DNA from: Fasciolopsis buskii
Lineage: Eukaryota; Platyhelminthes; Trematoda; Plagiorchiida; Fasciolidae
NCBI GenBank assembly: GCA_008360955.1
Contig: LUCM01002408.1
Location: 186,001 to 250,000 of the forward strand
DNA length: 64,000 bases
Direction of reading: 5' to 3'
Both the position numbers and the translations under genes were made by a program. Shown here piece after piece: positions 1 to 11,760 of this stretch (position 1 is the first letter of the stretch; each line of letters opens with the position of its first letter). The notes beneath the pieces are model-generated. The model was not told the DNA's origin, did not search any database, and saw only the letters and a list, made by a program, of their open reading frames with translations.

Positions 1-839
1 GTATTCTTTTTGAGGGTTATGGTGTATGCAACGATAAGAACAAGAAGTGATAGATGTTACGTAGAATGAGGAGTTAGACTCTGGCAAACTTCGCAATTGA
101 AGTGGGCTATTTGTCACATGCAGGAAGAAGAAGAATTTATATGAGGGCATTAAATGTTAGTTTGGGAGTAAGCGAGAATGTGATAAGAATACTTATGTCT
201 ATTTATATGCTTGCTGCATACGTATTAAACGGGATCGAATGCTAGGTGAAAATTTCGCTGACTTTGTTTTATTGACGACGTTTTTCTGCCTATACCTGCA
301 AAGGTATGCCCCTGTAGAGACTACTGATAATTAAAGTGGATAAACCTTGTTAATTGAGCTGAGATAAGACTTCGAGCGTTATATTCAATTAGTATCATAG
401 GTACGGCCCATAGGCTTTTTCTATTGGAATGTAGGGATCGTGCAAGCGTACCGGAGGCAGGAGGAATCATTCTTGTATGTTGACTGGTTTATTCCACAGG
501 GGAAATATCTGATGATGAAGACAGTTTCCCCAAGTGCTATCCTCTGCATTGGAACTGACACTAAGAACTCAGCCTGTCACAAGCCATAGAAAGAGTTATT
601 CCTTACTTCGTGTGCGGAGAGGCACACAATTTCGCCAATGAATTTACAAAAGAAGGAGAGGTTAATTTGAACTCGACGCAGCCATGAGGCGTCGGGGAGT
701 AGTATTGTGCAATGTTCCATGGGGTATAGCCAAGAAGAATAGCCAAGAAGTTGTTTCTCAAATGCTTGTTGAACATTCTCAGCCTAGAAAACTATTTTTC
801 AAGACCATGCAGAGTATCCTTGGACTGTTTGCGAGCGGC
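1..839. other. No recognisable feature
   Basis: Only short chance open frames are present. I found no coding signature, RNA gene or clear repeat. The interval could contain the far 3' flank of the minus-strand LINE relic that follows. Confidence 0.4.
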
Positions 840-2990
840 GGACTACAAGTCATTTCATGTTTAAGTGCACTAAATATGCAAATTGCTGGCGTGACACATA
901 GATGGAGCTCAGTGGCAGATGTCGATATATGGCCGGGATCCCCAAACGTCAGAATCGTTACGTATTGGGCGGAAACATTGAACTGAGCTGGAAAGCAATG
1001 GTAATACGTAATATGCGGTGAAAACCAGGCCGAACGTCAGACAAATTGGATAAAAACACGCATTTGGCAAGCGGCCGAAAAAACGATGAGGGTGGAGGAA
1101 TACTGTCATGATCGTCTCGAAATATCCGGAGGATATTTTCGATGCTGTGGATATGGAACTCCCAAGAATATGGATTGTATTTGCATGCAGATGGCAGCAA
1201 CCTATATTGAGAGGTGCGCGGATGAGAGAAAGTTTGTGTAAAAACCTTCCCGAAATATATAAGCCAAGAATAGCCTCTATGCTGTTATTTCTCGCAGCTT
1301 TTGATCTTAGTGAGCAGTGCGGGTGGGTAATATGACGTGCGAGAACCGTTCCAGAGCCAGTAGTAACCGTGCTTTTGCCAATCGCAAATATGCGAGCTGA
1401 TGCATCCATTGCGAATAGCGGCGTGGTTTCGGTTGGAGGGGCCATTCCTCGAGCGCCAGTCCTAGCTAGCAGGTGCCTAGCAGAAGTGATAGGATAGCAA
1501 ATTTGAAATTGCTATTACGAGGACGGAACCGGTGACAGCGCGCCTACTCCGGGTGTGGGATGTGAAACGCAAAAGAGAGAAGTAGTCTGGCTTGGATGCC
1601 AGCTTCGGGTTATGGTAATTATTGGATCGCAAAAAACATGCCTGCAACATTGTGCATCTATTCCGTAAGATGTTGCAACTAGAATTGAGCTGTGGCAGCA
1701 GTTTCAGGGGTAGCTGAAGGTTTGGGGCTACCAAGAACGAACTATTCAGCCTTAACAAGCCAGTAAAGCGAATAAGATGACATGAGAAGCCAGGAGTACA
1801 CAGGCTGAAGGTGTCTAAAACCATGGAATGCGATGAAAGCATTGATCCATTAAAAAGTGCGTTGACATTTTCGTCAGCCCACATTGGAAAAATTTCAATG
1901 GAACAGTAGTCCAGGATAAGTCTTCCGTGAGATTTATATTACCAACTTGCTTTTCAGAGTTCTAAAATTCCTGTGCACCGACCGAGTTAGCCTCCTAGAT
2001 TTTGCAACTTGAATCATAGTGTTCAGAGAAGTTGAACATACTTGAGTAACGCAAACCCAGGTCTTTGACAGTGCGAGTGGAAAGGATGTCTTTTTGGTTA
2101 GTTCCAGTGATTCCCGTAGGAAAGTTGCATTTGTATGCGAGTGTGCTGCTTTTGTGTGCCGAGAATTTCACCGACCAAACTGTGCATCATGAACTAAGCG
2201 ACAGCAGTTCATGTTCCACATTATCTGGGATAGTGTTGAGATCACGAGGGGGAAACGTGTGTATAGTTTTTTTGTGGTCTGCAAACAGAATTGGAATATC
2301 ATGCTTATCGCTGTGAAAAATGTCATTATTATACATCAGTAACGGTGGTGGATCCATTATGCTTCCTTTGATAATCCCAGTAGTAATCAAAAGAGGCTTG
2401 GGTAGAGTTCCATTTAAACTCACTACCCGCAATCTAGAGGCCAAATGAGAAAAGAATCAAGCCATTAGGGGGTTTTTATACCGTGGCTTTCGGCTTTCGT
2501 GAAAAGCTTGCGATGAGATACGTGATTAAAAGCCTTCTTCATATCTAGGAGAATAACAATCACCGATTTTCCGTCGTTGTCGGCCTTCGCCATTGTGTTT
2601 AAGAAATCAATCATGCAAGTAGAACGTGATTCACTCTGAAGGACACAATGTTGGGCGGCGTTAACAAAATTATGCTCTAATAAATAAGCTGTTAACTCAA
2701 TTTGTATTGTTCTTTCCGGAATACCAGAGTAAACTGCAGTGTATTCGGGGGGTCTGTGATTATATGGCTTCCGCTTATTTTTGGCAAAGGTAGGTTAATA
2801 TCACTCGGGTCGAATGAGAACCTTGGGTAATAGAGGCGGTAAATATAGCAGCAATTGTTGAAACATTAGGAGAAAAAGAATGCCACCATGGTAGGCAAAC
2901 CGACTGCAAAAAGCCGTGAGTAGAAAACAACGGAGGTTCATGGAAAACAATACTACAAATGAAAATCGCTCTATGTTGACTCACATGAAT
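840..2990 (-). mobile_element. Decayed CR1/Jockey-like LINE, copy 1
   Basis: The minus strand carries frameshifted reverse-transcriptase blocks in the right order. Near 2.84-2.78 kb is a segment like the RT start. Near 2.6-2.5 kb is MIDFLNTMAKADNDGKSVIV followed by LLDMKKAFNHVSHRKL (motif A, F-D/N-x-V-x-H-x-x-L). At 2444-2187 are ITTGIIKGSIM (degenerate SGV.QGSVL), YNNDIF and ILFADHKKT (degenerate FADD). Further on are TRTVKDLGLRYSSMFNFSEH and LDYCSI, typical of the C-terminal part. The catalytic FADD has become FADH, so the copy is dead. The 840-1880 part resembles 8.95-10.1 kb and probably holds the C-terminus and 3' UTR. Edges are approximate. Confidence 0.75.
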
Positions 2991-5900
2991 TACTGGTGCT
3001 GGCTGACCTGCTGAATTGGTTTCGGCTCAAGTGCGTTTTCCATTTGTTGTCCACTACAATTTGTGACGTGTGAGTTTCATCGAAGAACACATTCCCGGCA
3101 TCGGCCTGCTAAAATTCTAGCATTTGCGGCCAGACCGATTAATGGAGGAGGTCTTTGTTAGTGTCCAAACCGGGCGGTGATAATTCTGTGGAAAGACGGT
3201 CATTAATGGCTTGCTCTGTACGCATATGTGTTAAGGCTGCGTTTTGTGGCCGTCGTTTAAGCCCTACTCCGACTTGTGCGTGACGTACTAACCACCGTGA
3301 GCAGTATTTCGTTCATTTGAGTAGCAATGTACCGGTCGCATTTTGAGCAGCTATTTGGATTTTGACTGGTAAGTGTTTATAATGGCTGCTATACTTTTAA
3401 GCACATGCTGGGCTTTCATTCGCCAGCGTCCTTCTTTTTCAGGTTGCAAAGTACATGCAGCTAATGGAAGATCACTGCCCCGACCGCATGTTACATTACT
3501 TGGACTACTGAAATTTTTAACTGGCCTAGGCGCAAGTTATTATTTCCGCTTTGGCCCTTTACTAATTTTGCTAAACAAAGCATCTGATAATCATTCCTCA
3601 GCTTACCTCAAGCGGACCGGAATTAAAATGTCGCTCTGGCAGCGGATGCGCATGACCAGAAAGGATGCAAAGGCGAACCCGAATGCGTACTAAAACTATA
3701 CCCAAACAAAGGCCGCTTTAATTAATGTGGGTCAAGGCCGGGAGCGGATTAAGGCTAGGGAAGTTCTGGAGAAACATGAATCCCCAACAAATTCCTTCAA
3801 GGAAGGCTTAGAGGTCGGCTGACCCCAGGGGGAGCCCACAGCAGTCTTATCGAGGTCACAAATTTATTGCTTGAAGTAGTCACTAGAAGCAGGTAATGAA
3901 AAGTCAACAGTAGGTCACGTTCGTGTTTCCCGCTCCGAATCGGATTCACCCGGTAGTCACAAACCGTTGGCCGAAACGCCGGTAGGGACCGAATTAAGAC
4001 CACAAGAAGGTCATTATAAGGGACCAATTTAATATCGGACCTGCTAGAGCCGATCGTTACTCGCGCGTCACCTATCGACTTACAAGTGTGACCTTAATGG
4101 CGCTATCAACCTTTGTGAGCATACTGAGAGGCGGAAACATCGGTCAAATAGAGCACAGCAAGATGTCTATCGCACAGTAACAATATTTTAGACATAAACG
4201 GCCATGCTTGTTGGAAGCGCTTAACTCCATCGAGGAAGTGGTTAGCCGAGTGGACAAGACTGAACGGATGGACGTCTGCTGTTAAGGTTTTCAGAAAGTT
4301 TTAGCTCGGTGAGAAAAACATTTCTCGGTTAATAGATAGATTAGGCCCCACGGTCGACGACAATACTGAAAGAGATATGTCTATGCTTAGCAGGAAGTTC
4401 TTTTGGGTCTGAGTGGTTTGCAAACTGCCGTGCAGGGGAAAACCTCTCGTATCTGTCCAAGGACCTGTGCTCTTCGTATTTTACAATAACAAATAGGCAC
4501 GTGAGTCAATAGAATCCATGGTTCGCGCTTGCGAAAGGTTTTGATACCACTGGATCCTCGGAACAAAGATACTTGAAGAGCGATCTGAGTGGAGTACACC
4601 AATAAGCAGTGACATGGACTCTGTCCCGCAATTCGGAGAAAGGCCGGCACCTAATAACAGAGAGAGAATAACAGAATATCCACTAAATCGTCCTCAGAGA
4701 ACACTGGGCAACACCATAGTTTCTACTTCAGCTCGGGTAATGGTACGAACTTGAAACCCGGCCTGCGGCGCCACAATGTAGCGCAGTTAGACGCAGGGGC
4801 ACTGTGGCAACCAAGTGGGCAGTTGGCTTCAGGAATCCGGGCCCCGTGCTTCTGTAGTGCAATGTTAAAGATAGACAGCATATAGGGTACCACGCACAAG
4901 AATGAGCGCGGTATTTAATGAGGAGCATATAAGGCGCAACCATAGGACCAGCGGAATCGGGAGTTGGTGTTGCATTCCACAAAGGCAATGGCACAGAGAG
5001 ATCCTGGGTGTTTTTCGAAACGCTAAGGAAGCCATTCGAAACTAATCAATATGTTAGAAATCATTTCGAGCTGAACAACAAATCTAACCACAAATGTTGC
5101 AACGCCACCACAAAGGCTATCTGGCGGTAGCTTGGATGACAGTACATTCTTTTGCCACACAAGCCAAAATGGGCAAAATAGACTTTTGTGAAAAGCAGAG
5201 AGCTTAGCCCCGGTGGACTGTCGGGAAGCAAAATACTAGTTGTGAAGCTGATTACCTTGTGGTGAGATCGATCTTCTGGGGAAAGTCGCCTACTTTCAGA
5301 TGCCACGCTCCCCTATATGTGCTTTGACGACATTTTACATTTTTCGACTGCTTTTGATCTACTCGACGCAATATTTCCGCTTTGCCGCTAGGGCTGCACT
5401 TCTGAGCGTCTTCTCTTCCAGGCTGCGCAAGTCGTCTTCACTTTCTCCGCGGTTTGCCTTGGATTATGATGTCGTAATGGAGCATCACGATAAATACAGC
5501 TTAGTTCTTGTATTTCCTTTTTGGCTTGAGCCTCTCCTTTTCTGTATACTGGGGAAACTTTTTCAATCGCGGCCCCCGAATTCGATTGCAGGAAGCGGAA
5601 AACGCATTAGCGGTGTCCTCTAAAGCCTGAAGAGGGGACAATTAGGGGACTGATCAGCCGAATCACGACACCTTTCCGCTTCTCTACGCCAAACTTAGCT
5701 TCGTTACCTCCTTTGGCAGTGCAGCGTTCTATAAATATGCAAAAAGATTATGTAATTGGAACCTTGCAGGTCACATGAAAGGCCACAGATCTCACTACGT
5801 TCTCTGAGCAGATCGGCCTCAAGAAGCACTTAAGCTTTAAACTGGGGGATGCGAGGAGGACGCGGGCGCAAGAAATTGGACGATCAAGCACTCTGATATC

Positions 5901-8900
5901 AAGCTGTAGAATTTCGAAAAGTGAAGAAAGGTGATTCACCCGAGTGGTTTCAGTCCCTAAGGGTCTCGATTGCCATGATAGGCGGTCAGCCCTAGGTCTG
6001 GCCGCGCTGAGGATCTGGCCGTCAGAAGGCCACGTAACTGAAACAATGGGGATAAAACAGGATATCAATCATGAACGAACCACTCCTGCCCTCTGCCGGA
6101 AACTCGCCCTTCCCCGGGGCTACAAACTTAAAGTCCTAGCAACGAGGGTCAGAACAACAATCTGAGACGGATTATTTGCGTGCAGGTAGCTCAATATTTT
6201 CGAAATTTCTTCCAAAGTCGTGATGGCTACCAACACTGTCACAATCTTAAAAAGGCTTCACGTCACACAGCTGCACGCCCTCCCGTAGTGTCGACGAGGA
6301 AGTAAAGAAAAACCAGCTTTTAACCCTATGTAGAATGCATCCTCATCCACCCCTTGCAAACCAGAGCGGCCACTTTTTCCGGAGAGTTTCGGGAGGCTTT
6401 CCAGATTTCTAAACGATTGCTGAGACCAATGGCAAGTGAGGCAGGCACAAAATAGTTGACAGATGATGTTAAGGTGCGCTAGCCTTTTTCATTACAAAAG
6501 ATCCGGGCAAGGTGACTGTATTGAAGCGTTTAAGACAAAAAGGAGCCCAAAGAGGTGAATGCAAAGAATGTATTCGTGAGAACTCCAGATCTAGAAAATA
6601 CGGGTGACGGTACTAAGCTCGGAAAGGAGCGATGAAATCTAGAAGTGCCAGCCACTTTCCTCACTATTGCGGCGGTTAACGCGCGGAACCGTTCGGAAGA
6701 GAAAATGGTGATGGCGAGGTGGGCGAAGTTTTTACCGCCCTGTTAGACAAAATGTAGGACGAGGTAGTCCCCGAGGTAGAAGACCGAAACCTAGGCAGAA
6801 TACAGCGGTAGTTCCTGGAATTAGTATGGTTTGTTGGATGTCCTGTGCCGTTACTCTGAATATCACGGAACGCCTACCCAAAATCCTCTCGCCGTCCGGA
6901 TGAGATCACTACCCTCTACCTTTGCCCTGGGCACAGACTATGCCACTGATACAAGATAACGATAAAGACAACACCCGTAAAGGTGAATATCATACTGCGC
7001 ACATCATTTTATGAATTCCGAACCATCATTTGATCCTCTGGGCTGTTCCTGACATGCGGACAGAAGTGATTTAGCTGCGAAGGTGTATCCTGTAAAGTTT
7101 TGCCTTCATAGCTTTCTCAAACTGCGGTCCTGATATGATTCATGTTTTCTTTCATCCACGCAAGGCAAAAGAAGAAACTGAGCTTTTCTAAGGGATCGAA
7201 GCACAACGGGACACCGGGATTTTTGGGTACATGAAACTGGACTAACACTGGGACAGGCCTCGAATATGGGTAGTACTTTAAAACTTCAGGACGGATTTGA
7301 TGTTAGCTGGCAATAAAACGAAACGCCCAGTTAACGACCACTAAAAGTGCTCTACTTTTTTTAAGAAGAGTTATAAGCTGCGCACGGCGCTGGTATCCCT
7401 TAAATTAGATTGTTCCCGGTGTGTTGCTTTTATTGAATAATGCCCTAGACTTCTTCAAGAGTCTCTACAATCTGAGAAGCTGCTGAAATGCAGCTAGTTT
7501 CCCAAGTCACCGCAGAAGAACACTCGGGCAGTGCAGGTTGAGGTGGTAAGGAAGACGGAAAAGGGATGAAAAGGAATTCAAAAAATAAGAAAGCCGGCAG
7601 ATTGAGGGCCCAGCAGGACGAATGGAATACAGGAAGGAATCTCTCAACCCTAGGATTGAGTAGCTGAAAGGTCAGTTGAAACAAATTGTGGGCATTCTTG
7701 AAAATTTGGTAACGAAGAGCAGGATTTGGCTGGTACATAACTGTGTAGAGCCCTTGATCGCTCAAGCAAAGACTAAGGGCGAGTAGGTTTGAAAACAAGT
7801 CGCTGACATTCCGAGGCTAGCCGATCTCCCAACGGCAGTGGATGGGTGAAAATCCATAAAACTGGAAGCCACCGGTTACGCAACGTCCTCGGCCCTCCAA
7901 ATAATGTTTGACGGGACCCACAACAGAGACCTATTGCTGGGTCGAGCGGCACACATGCGGCACAAAATGCGGTGCTACTTCAAGTGAGCCGTTCATTCTA
8001 GGCGGGGCAATGTGTGAATCGTAAACTGCTACAGAGGGGCGGCAACTCCAAAGGCCCATGCTGTTATCATCCAGGAAAACAAATGTACCCAATAGTACGT
8101 CGACATCAAAGGATAATTGCTGGAGGTAAACGGAACCGCCGTGACCAAAAAGAACTGAGGAGCGACGTTGAGAATGCCCGGATACGTGAGAGTTAAGTAC
8201 CATTATTGGAATGGCAAATAATGGCGGATGACGGAGAAGTTCGAAGTGGGGGAAAAGTAATAACTAGACAACGGAAGCTGAAGGAAACACTGATGTACTC
8301 ACTCCGAGACAACTAGGGGGCAACGTGCAGGGCCGACGAGGTGAAGAAGGCTGGGCGACCGTAGCAGCGTGCATACCAGGTTCAGCCCTTAAAACTAAAA
8401 TGCTGATGTCATTTTGAGGACCAAGACCCGACTAAGGATATGGAAAAGGCCCTCTTTCTTTCAGCACTAGTACATCATTGGAAGGGAGTAGTTTTTGGGT
8501 ACAAGCCTAGGCAATCGCGGCTATGGTTTCCAAGTAGTCAAGAGCAAGGGCGCGCGCTTCGGTGGATCCTGTTGTCACCGAGGTATGGCGTAAAATGTAG
8601 CAGGCTGTCGCTGTTCCGGAGGCTTTTAACCGCCGAAGGCAGAATCGAACCGATGACCGACAGCCGACTGGTGCCTTTGGTGTGTAACAATAATGATGTT
8701 TATTTCTCAACATACAAGAGGCATGTGCAAGGCAAGATCAAATGTGTACAGGGATGTGAAAGAAGAAACTCGAATAAGTGAAATCATAACATGTGTGAGA
8801 ATGTGCCATCTTGGACTATTTCGGAAGCATAATTAGAAGCAAAATCAGATACTGCACCGTAATGCGCAACGGACAAATGTATCAAACGAAAATTGAAATT

Positions 8901-8939
8901 GAACGGATCGTTTTAAAAGAACATACAGAGTTTTTAGGG
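2991..8939. other. Unassigned decayed sequence between two LINE copies
   Basis: No gene can be supported over these 5.9 kb. Short open frames occur on both strands (for example 3373-3693, 5300-5623, 7445-7798 and 8440-8781), without a family I can name. A segment near 5.30-5.46 kb gives a faint Ty3/Gypsy-like reading (see findings). The plus strand is purine-rich throughout. Confidence 0.35.
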
Positions 8940-11760
8940 ACCATTTGCAGGCGGTCGGTTGCGGATGACTTCATGTTTTAGTGCACCAGAAGTGCATATC
9001 GCTGGCTGAAAACTTGGCCGGAGTTCACCGGCTGATGTCAAAATATGGACAGAGTCTCCGGAAGTGAACAGCGATACGTAATGGATAGAAATGTCAACCT
9101 GAGCTGTCGGACAGCAGTGGGGGTACCATTGGGTAGAAATTAGTAAAAATCAGGAGGAATTAAGCAAGTTGAAGAGAAGCAGTCTGGCCTGGGTACCAGA
9201 CCGAGACTATGCTGAATAATGAACATGAGACAAATGGAAGCGTCATTCGATCCAATATTAGTCGCGTGAATGAAAAATTAGAAGGGTAAATTGCAATTAA
9301 TGCTCTCAGCTTGGGTCTAGTTTTAATGACCAGTCTCGGAATTTGGCCGAAGGGGAAGTTACAGTCGAGGTTTATGAAGGTGGATGGGTAGTTAGGGTTA
9401 ACTAACCCTAAGTAAACTATTGCAAGGTTTGTCGATGGTACGCTTGACGGCTACCGTGATTAGAAGTAAGGAAGCTCATGTGGCAAGATGGGATCAACGG
9501 AGGTAACGTTTCTGTCGCCATTGGGACGCAGAGTAATTCAAATGAGAAAATTTCGGTAACTATTCCGGAGTACTGGTTGTTGTGGTGTAGGGCAACTTTA
9601 AGATTTGAAAGTTATCATGATCAGCTTGCTCTGCGCATTAACGCAGTAAAAGAAATAGGACTGGAAATAGAAATTCTTAAGGCTGATATGTTAAAAAAGA
9701 ACGGAATATAGCATTGGTTAATTTACTCTTACGTTGGTAGATTCCGTTTTCGGTGGAGCTGCTGTAGGGATGGGGCAATGGCTAATAGTTTGGCATCAGG
9801 ACGCCTGAGGACCCATCTGCTAATAAAAGACTGCAGCAGACTCACAACATAATGCGTCTATTGCACAAAGGCTGGTAACTAGAAATGAATCATTGAAAGC
9901 AGTCCTTTGGGTAGCTGGAAGGTTGTGATCGCCAATAGCTGCCTATTCGGCGCCGGTAAGTCCGCAAAACGCAAAAGGTGACATATGAATAATGAAGTGC
10001 AGAGGCTGAGGTTGTTCAAAACCGGAGAGTATGGTGAGAGCATTGATCCATCCAGTATTTTGAAATTTAGACGAGACCACACTAGAAGCAACTCAGTGGT
10101 TAATCACCTGTGCCCATGACGACGAGGGTACACCCATGGCGACGAAGAGAGGAGGTCAAAGAATGCATAAGCATGAAGGGTGAAGAAAGTGTGATAACAA
10201 AGGTGAAGCCAAACTCCGGGAATCCCAGGTGGTAGGGGCTGAAAATAATTGGTCAAAAGCCATGAATATAGCCTAAGTTCACAGACCTCATCTAGAACTA
10301 TGTTAGCTAGTGTCAGGTTAAATATTAGCTGCACACCTATTAGCCTTTTCAGCTGAGCTTCAAATCGGGCTAAATTTGGGCAGGACTAAAGGTTACCAGA
10401 TAGTTCGTCCCACAGTTCAAAGTAGGATAGTTCAATCAGCGGCAATTTTAACTAGTAGCACCTACTGAGAAGTGGAAACGGGGTACCAACTGCGTCTTGT
10501 ATGACGCTTGCAGCAGAATGAACATTATTATGGCAAGGATAAAAGAGACATGCAAGGTTTAATTGGACTCGGCGAATTGACAATGTTTAATACCAAGTAG
10601 CTCGCATCCGGTCCTGTGGTTTACGCAGGATGAAGGACCAGGGAGGATTCTAGTGGACGCCTGACGTACATTCTCGGTTGCGATTCGATCAACTTCATTT
10701 ATATACATGAAGATAATCCGGCAATATTCGAGATGGAGCCTTGCTTGGGAAGCGAGGTCGATAAGCCCACAATGCTGATAGCAGAATGCCCTTAAGGTCA
10801 GTGTAGCGGTTTTTTATCTACAGCGGTTTGGTGTTGGGCTTGCTCATCGAATTTGAAAGAACAGAATTAATGTACCCCTAAATCTTTAAATATGTTCGAT
10901 ACAGAGATGGACATCATTTATGGAGACGGACATAGGAAAACGAGGCATTTATGTTATTGAAGAACTCTTGTCAACAGAGAACTTCACACACCACTTGGAA
11001 TACCAGTTATCGAGAGACTTTAGATCTTCATCGGCAAGTGAGAGAGTGGAGCTCAATGAACCAGCTTCAAAAGAGTAAACTATTCAAAGATCATGGGCAA
11101 ACAGGAATGGTATGCCATGACGAATAGGTTTAAATATATCAATAATATAGAGCAGAAATAAAAGGGGGAACTGGGAAGCTACCCTGAATAACCCTGCCGG
11201 TAATAGCACGCGGTTGGACATAATATCAGTTAACAATGACTGACTGAAATTGATAGGGAAAGGCAAAATGGCAAACATGATTAAAGTAGATTTCTTTTCC
11301 CGCAAGTCTTAATTTTCAAAGGAAGTCGGGAGTAGGAAGAGCGGTCAAACGCTTTTCACAAGTCCTAAAAGATTTTCAGCATAATCGCTTGGTATCAGCA
11401 TTGTGGATAACCAATTTGAAGAACCAGACTAACAAGTGAGACAAGATCAGCCAGTCCGACTGCCGTGCTGAGAGTGAAAAGATGAGGCTGCGAATAGTAG
11501 GAAGTCCACAAAATGTTCTTTTACATTTCCATGAGCCTGGATAAAATTGGATGGGTTTAATAATGTGGAGATTCCCCGGGTCACGCAAGGAACACTTTTT
11601 ATGGTTAGAAACAACAATGAAGGTCCTCCACTCAGACGGAAAATAACGCTGGACAAAGAGAAAGAGGGTATTAAACGGGGCAGAGGAAGATTTGCACCAG
11701 CTGTACAAAAAAGACTGCATAATGCCATCACGTTACGGCCTGAAGGGTAGCTTGGCACAT
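8940..11760 (-). mobile_element. Decayed CR1/Jockey-like LINE, copy 2
   Basis: The minus strand shows the RT start FPSEWRTFIVVSNHKKCSLR, then DPGN (11.6 kb), and a degenerate QHG.R.GRST (11.47 kb). The block at 11305-11084 includes FLLYIIDIFKPIRHG and FLFAHDL, which are degenerate YINDIF and FADD motifs. The 3' part (9.88-10.09 kb and 8.95-9.2 kb) resembles copy 1 at 1.64-1.88 and 0.84-1.1 kb in the same orientation, so the two are related copies. Many frameshifts and stops are present. Edges are approximate. Confidence 0.72.

Noticed and set aside
8630..8670. Antisense B-box-like ggttcgattct (minus strand) suggesting a tRNA
   Set aside because: Flanking bases do not form T or acceptor stems and no A box is present.
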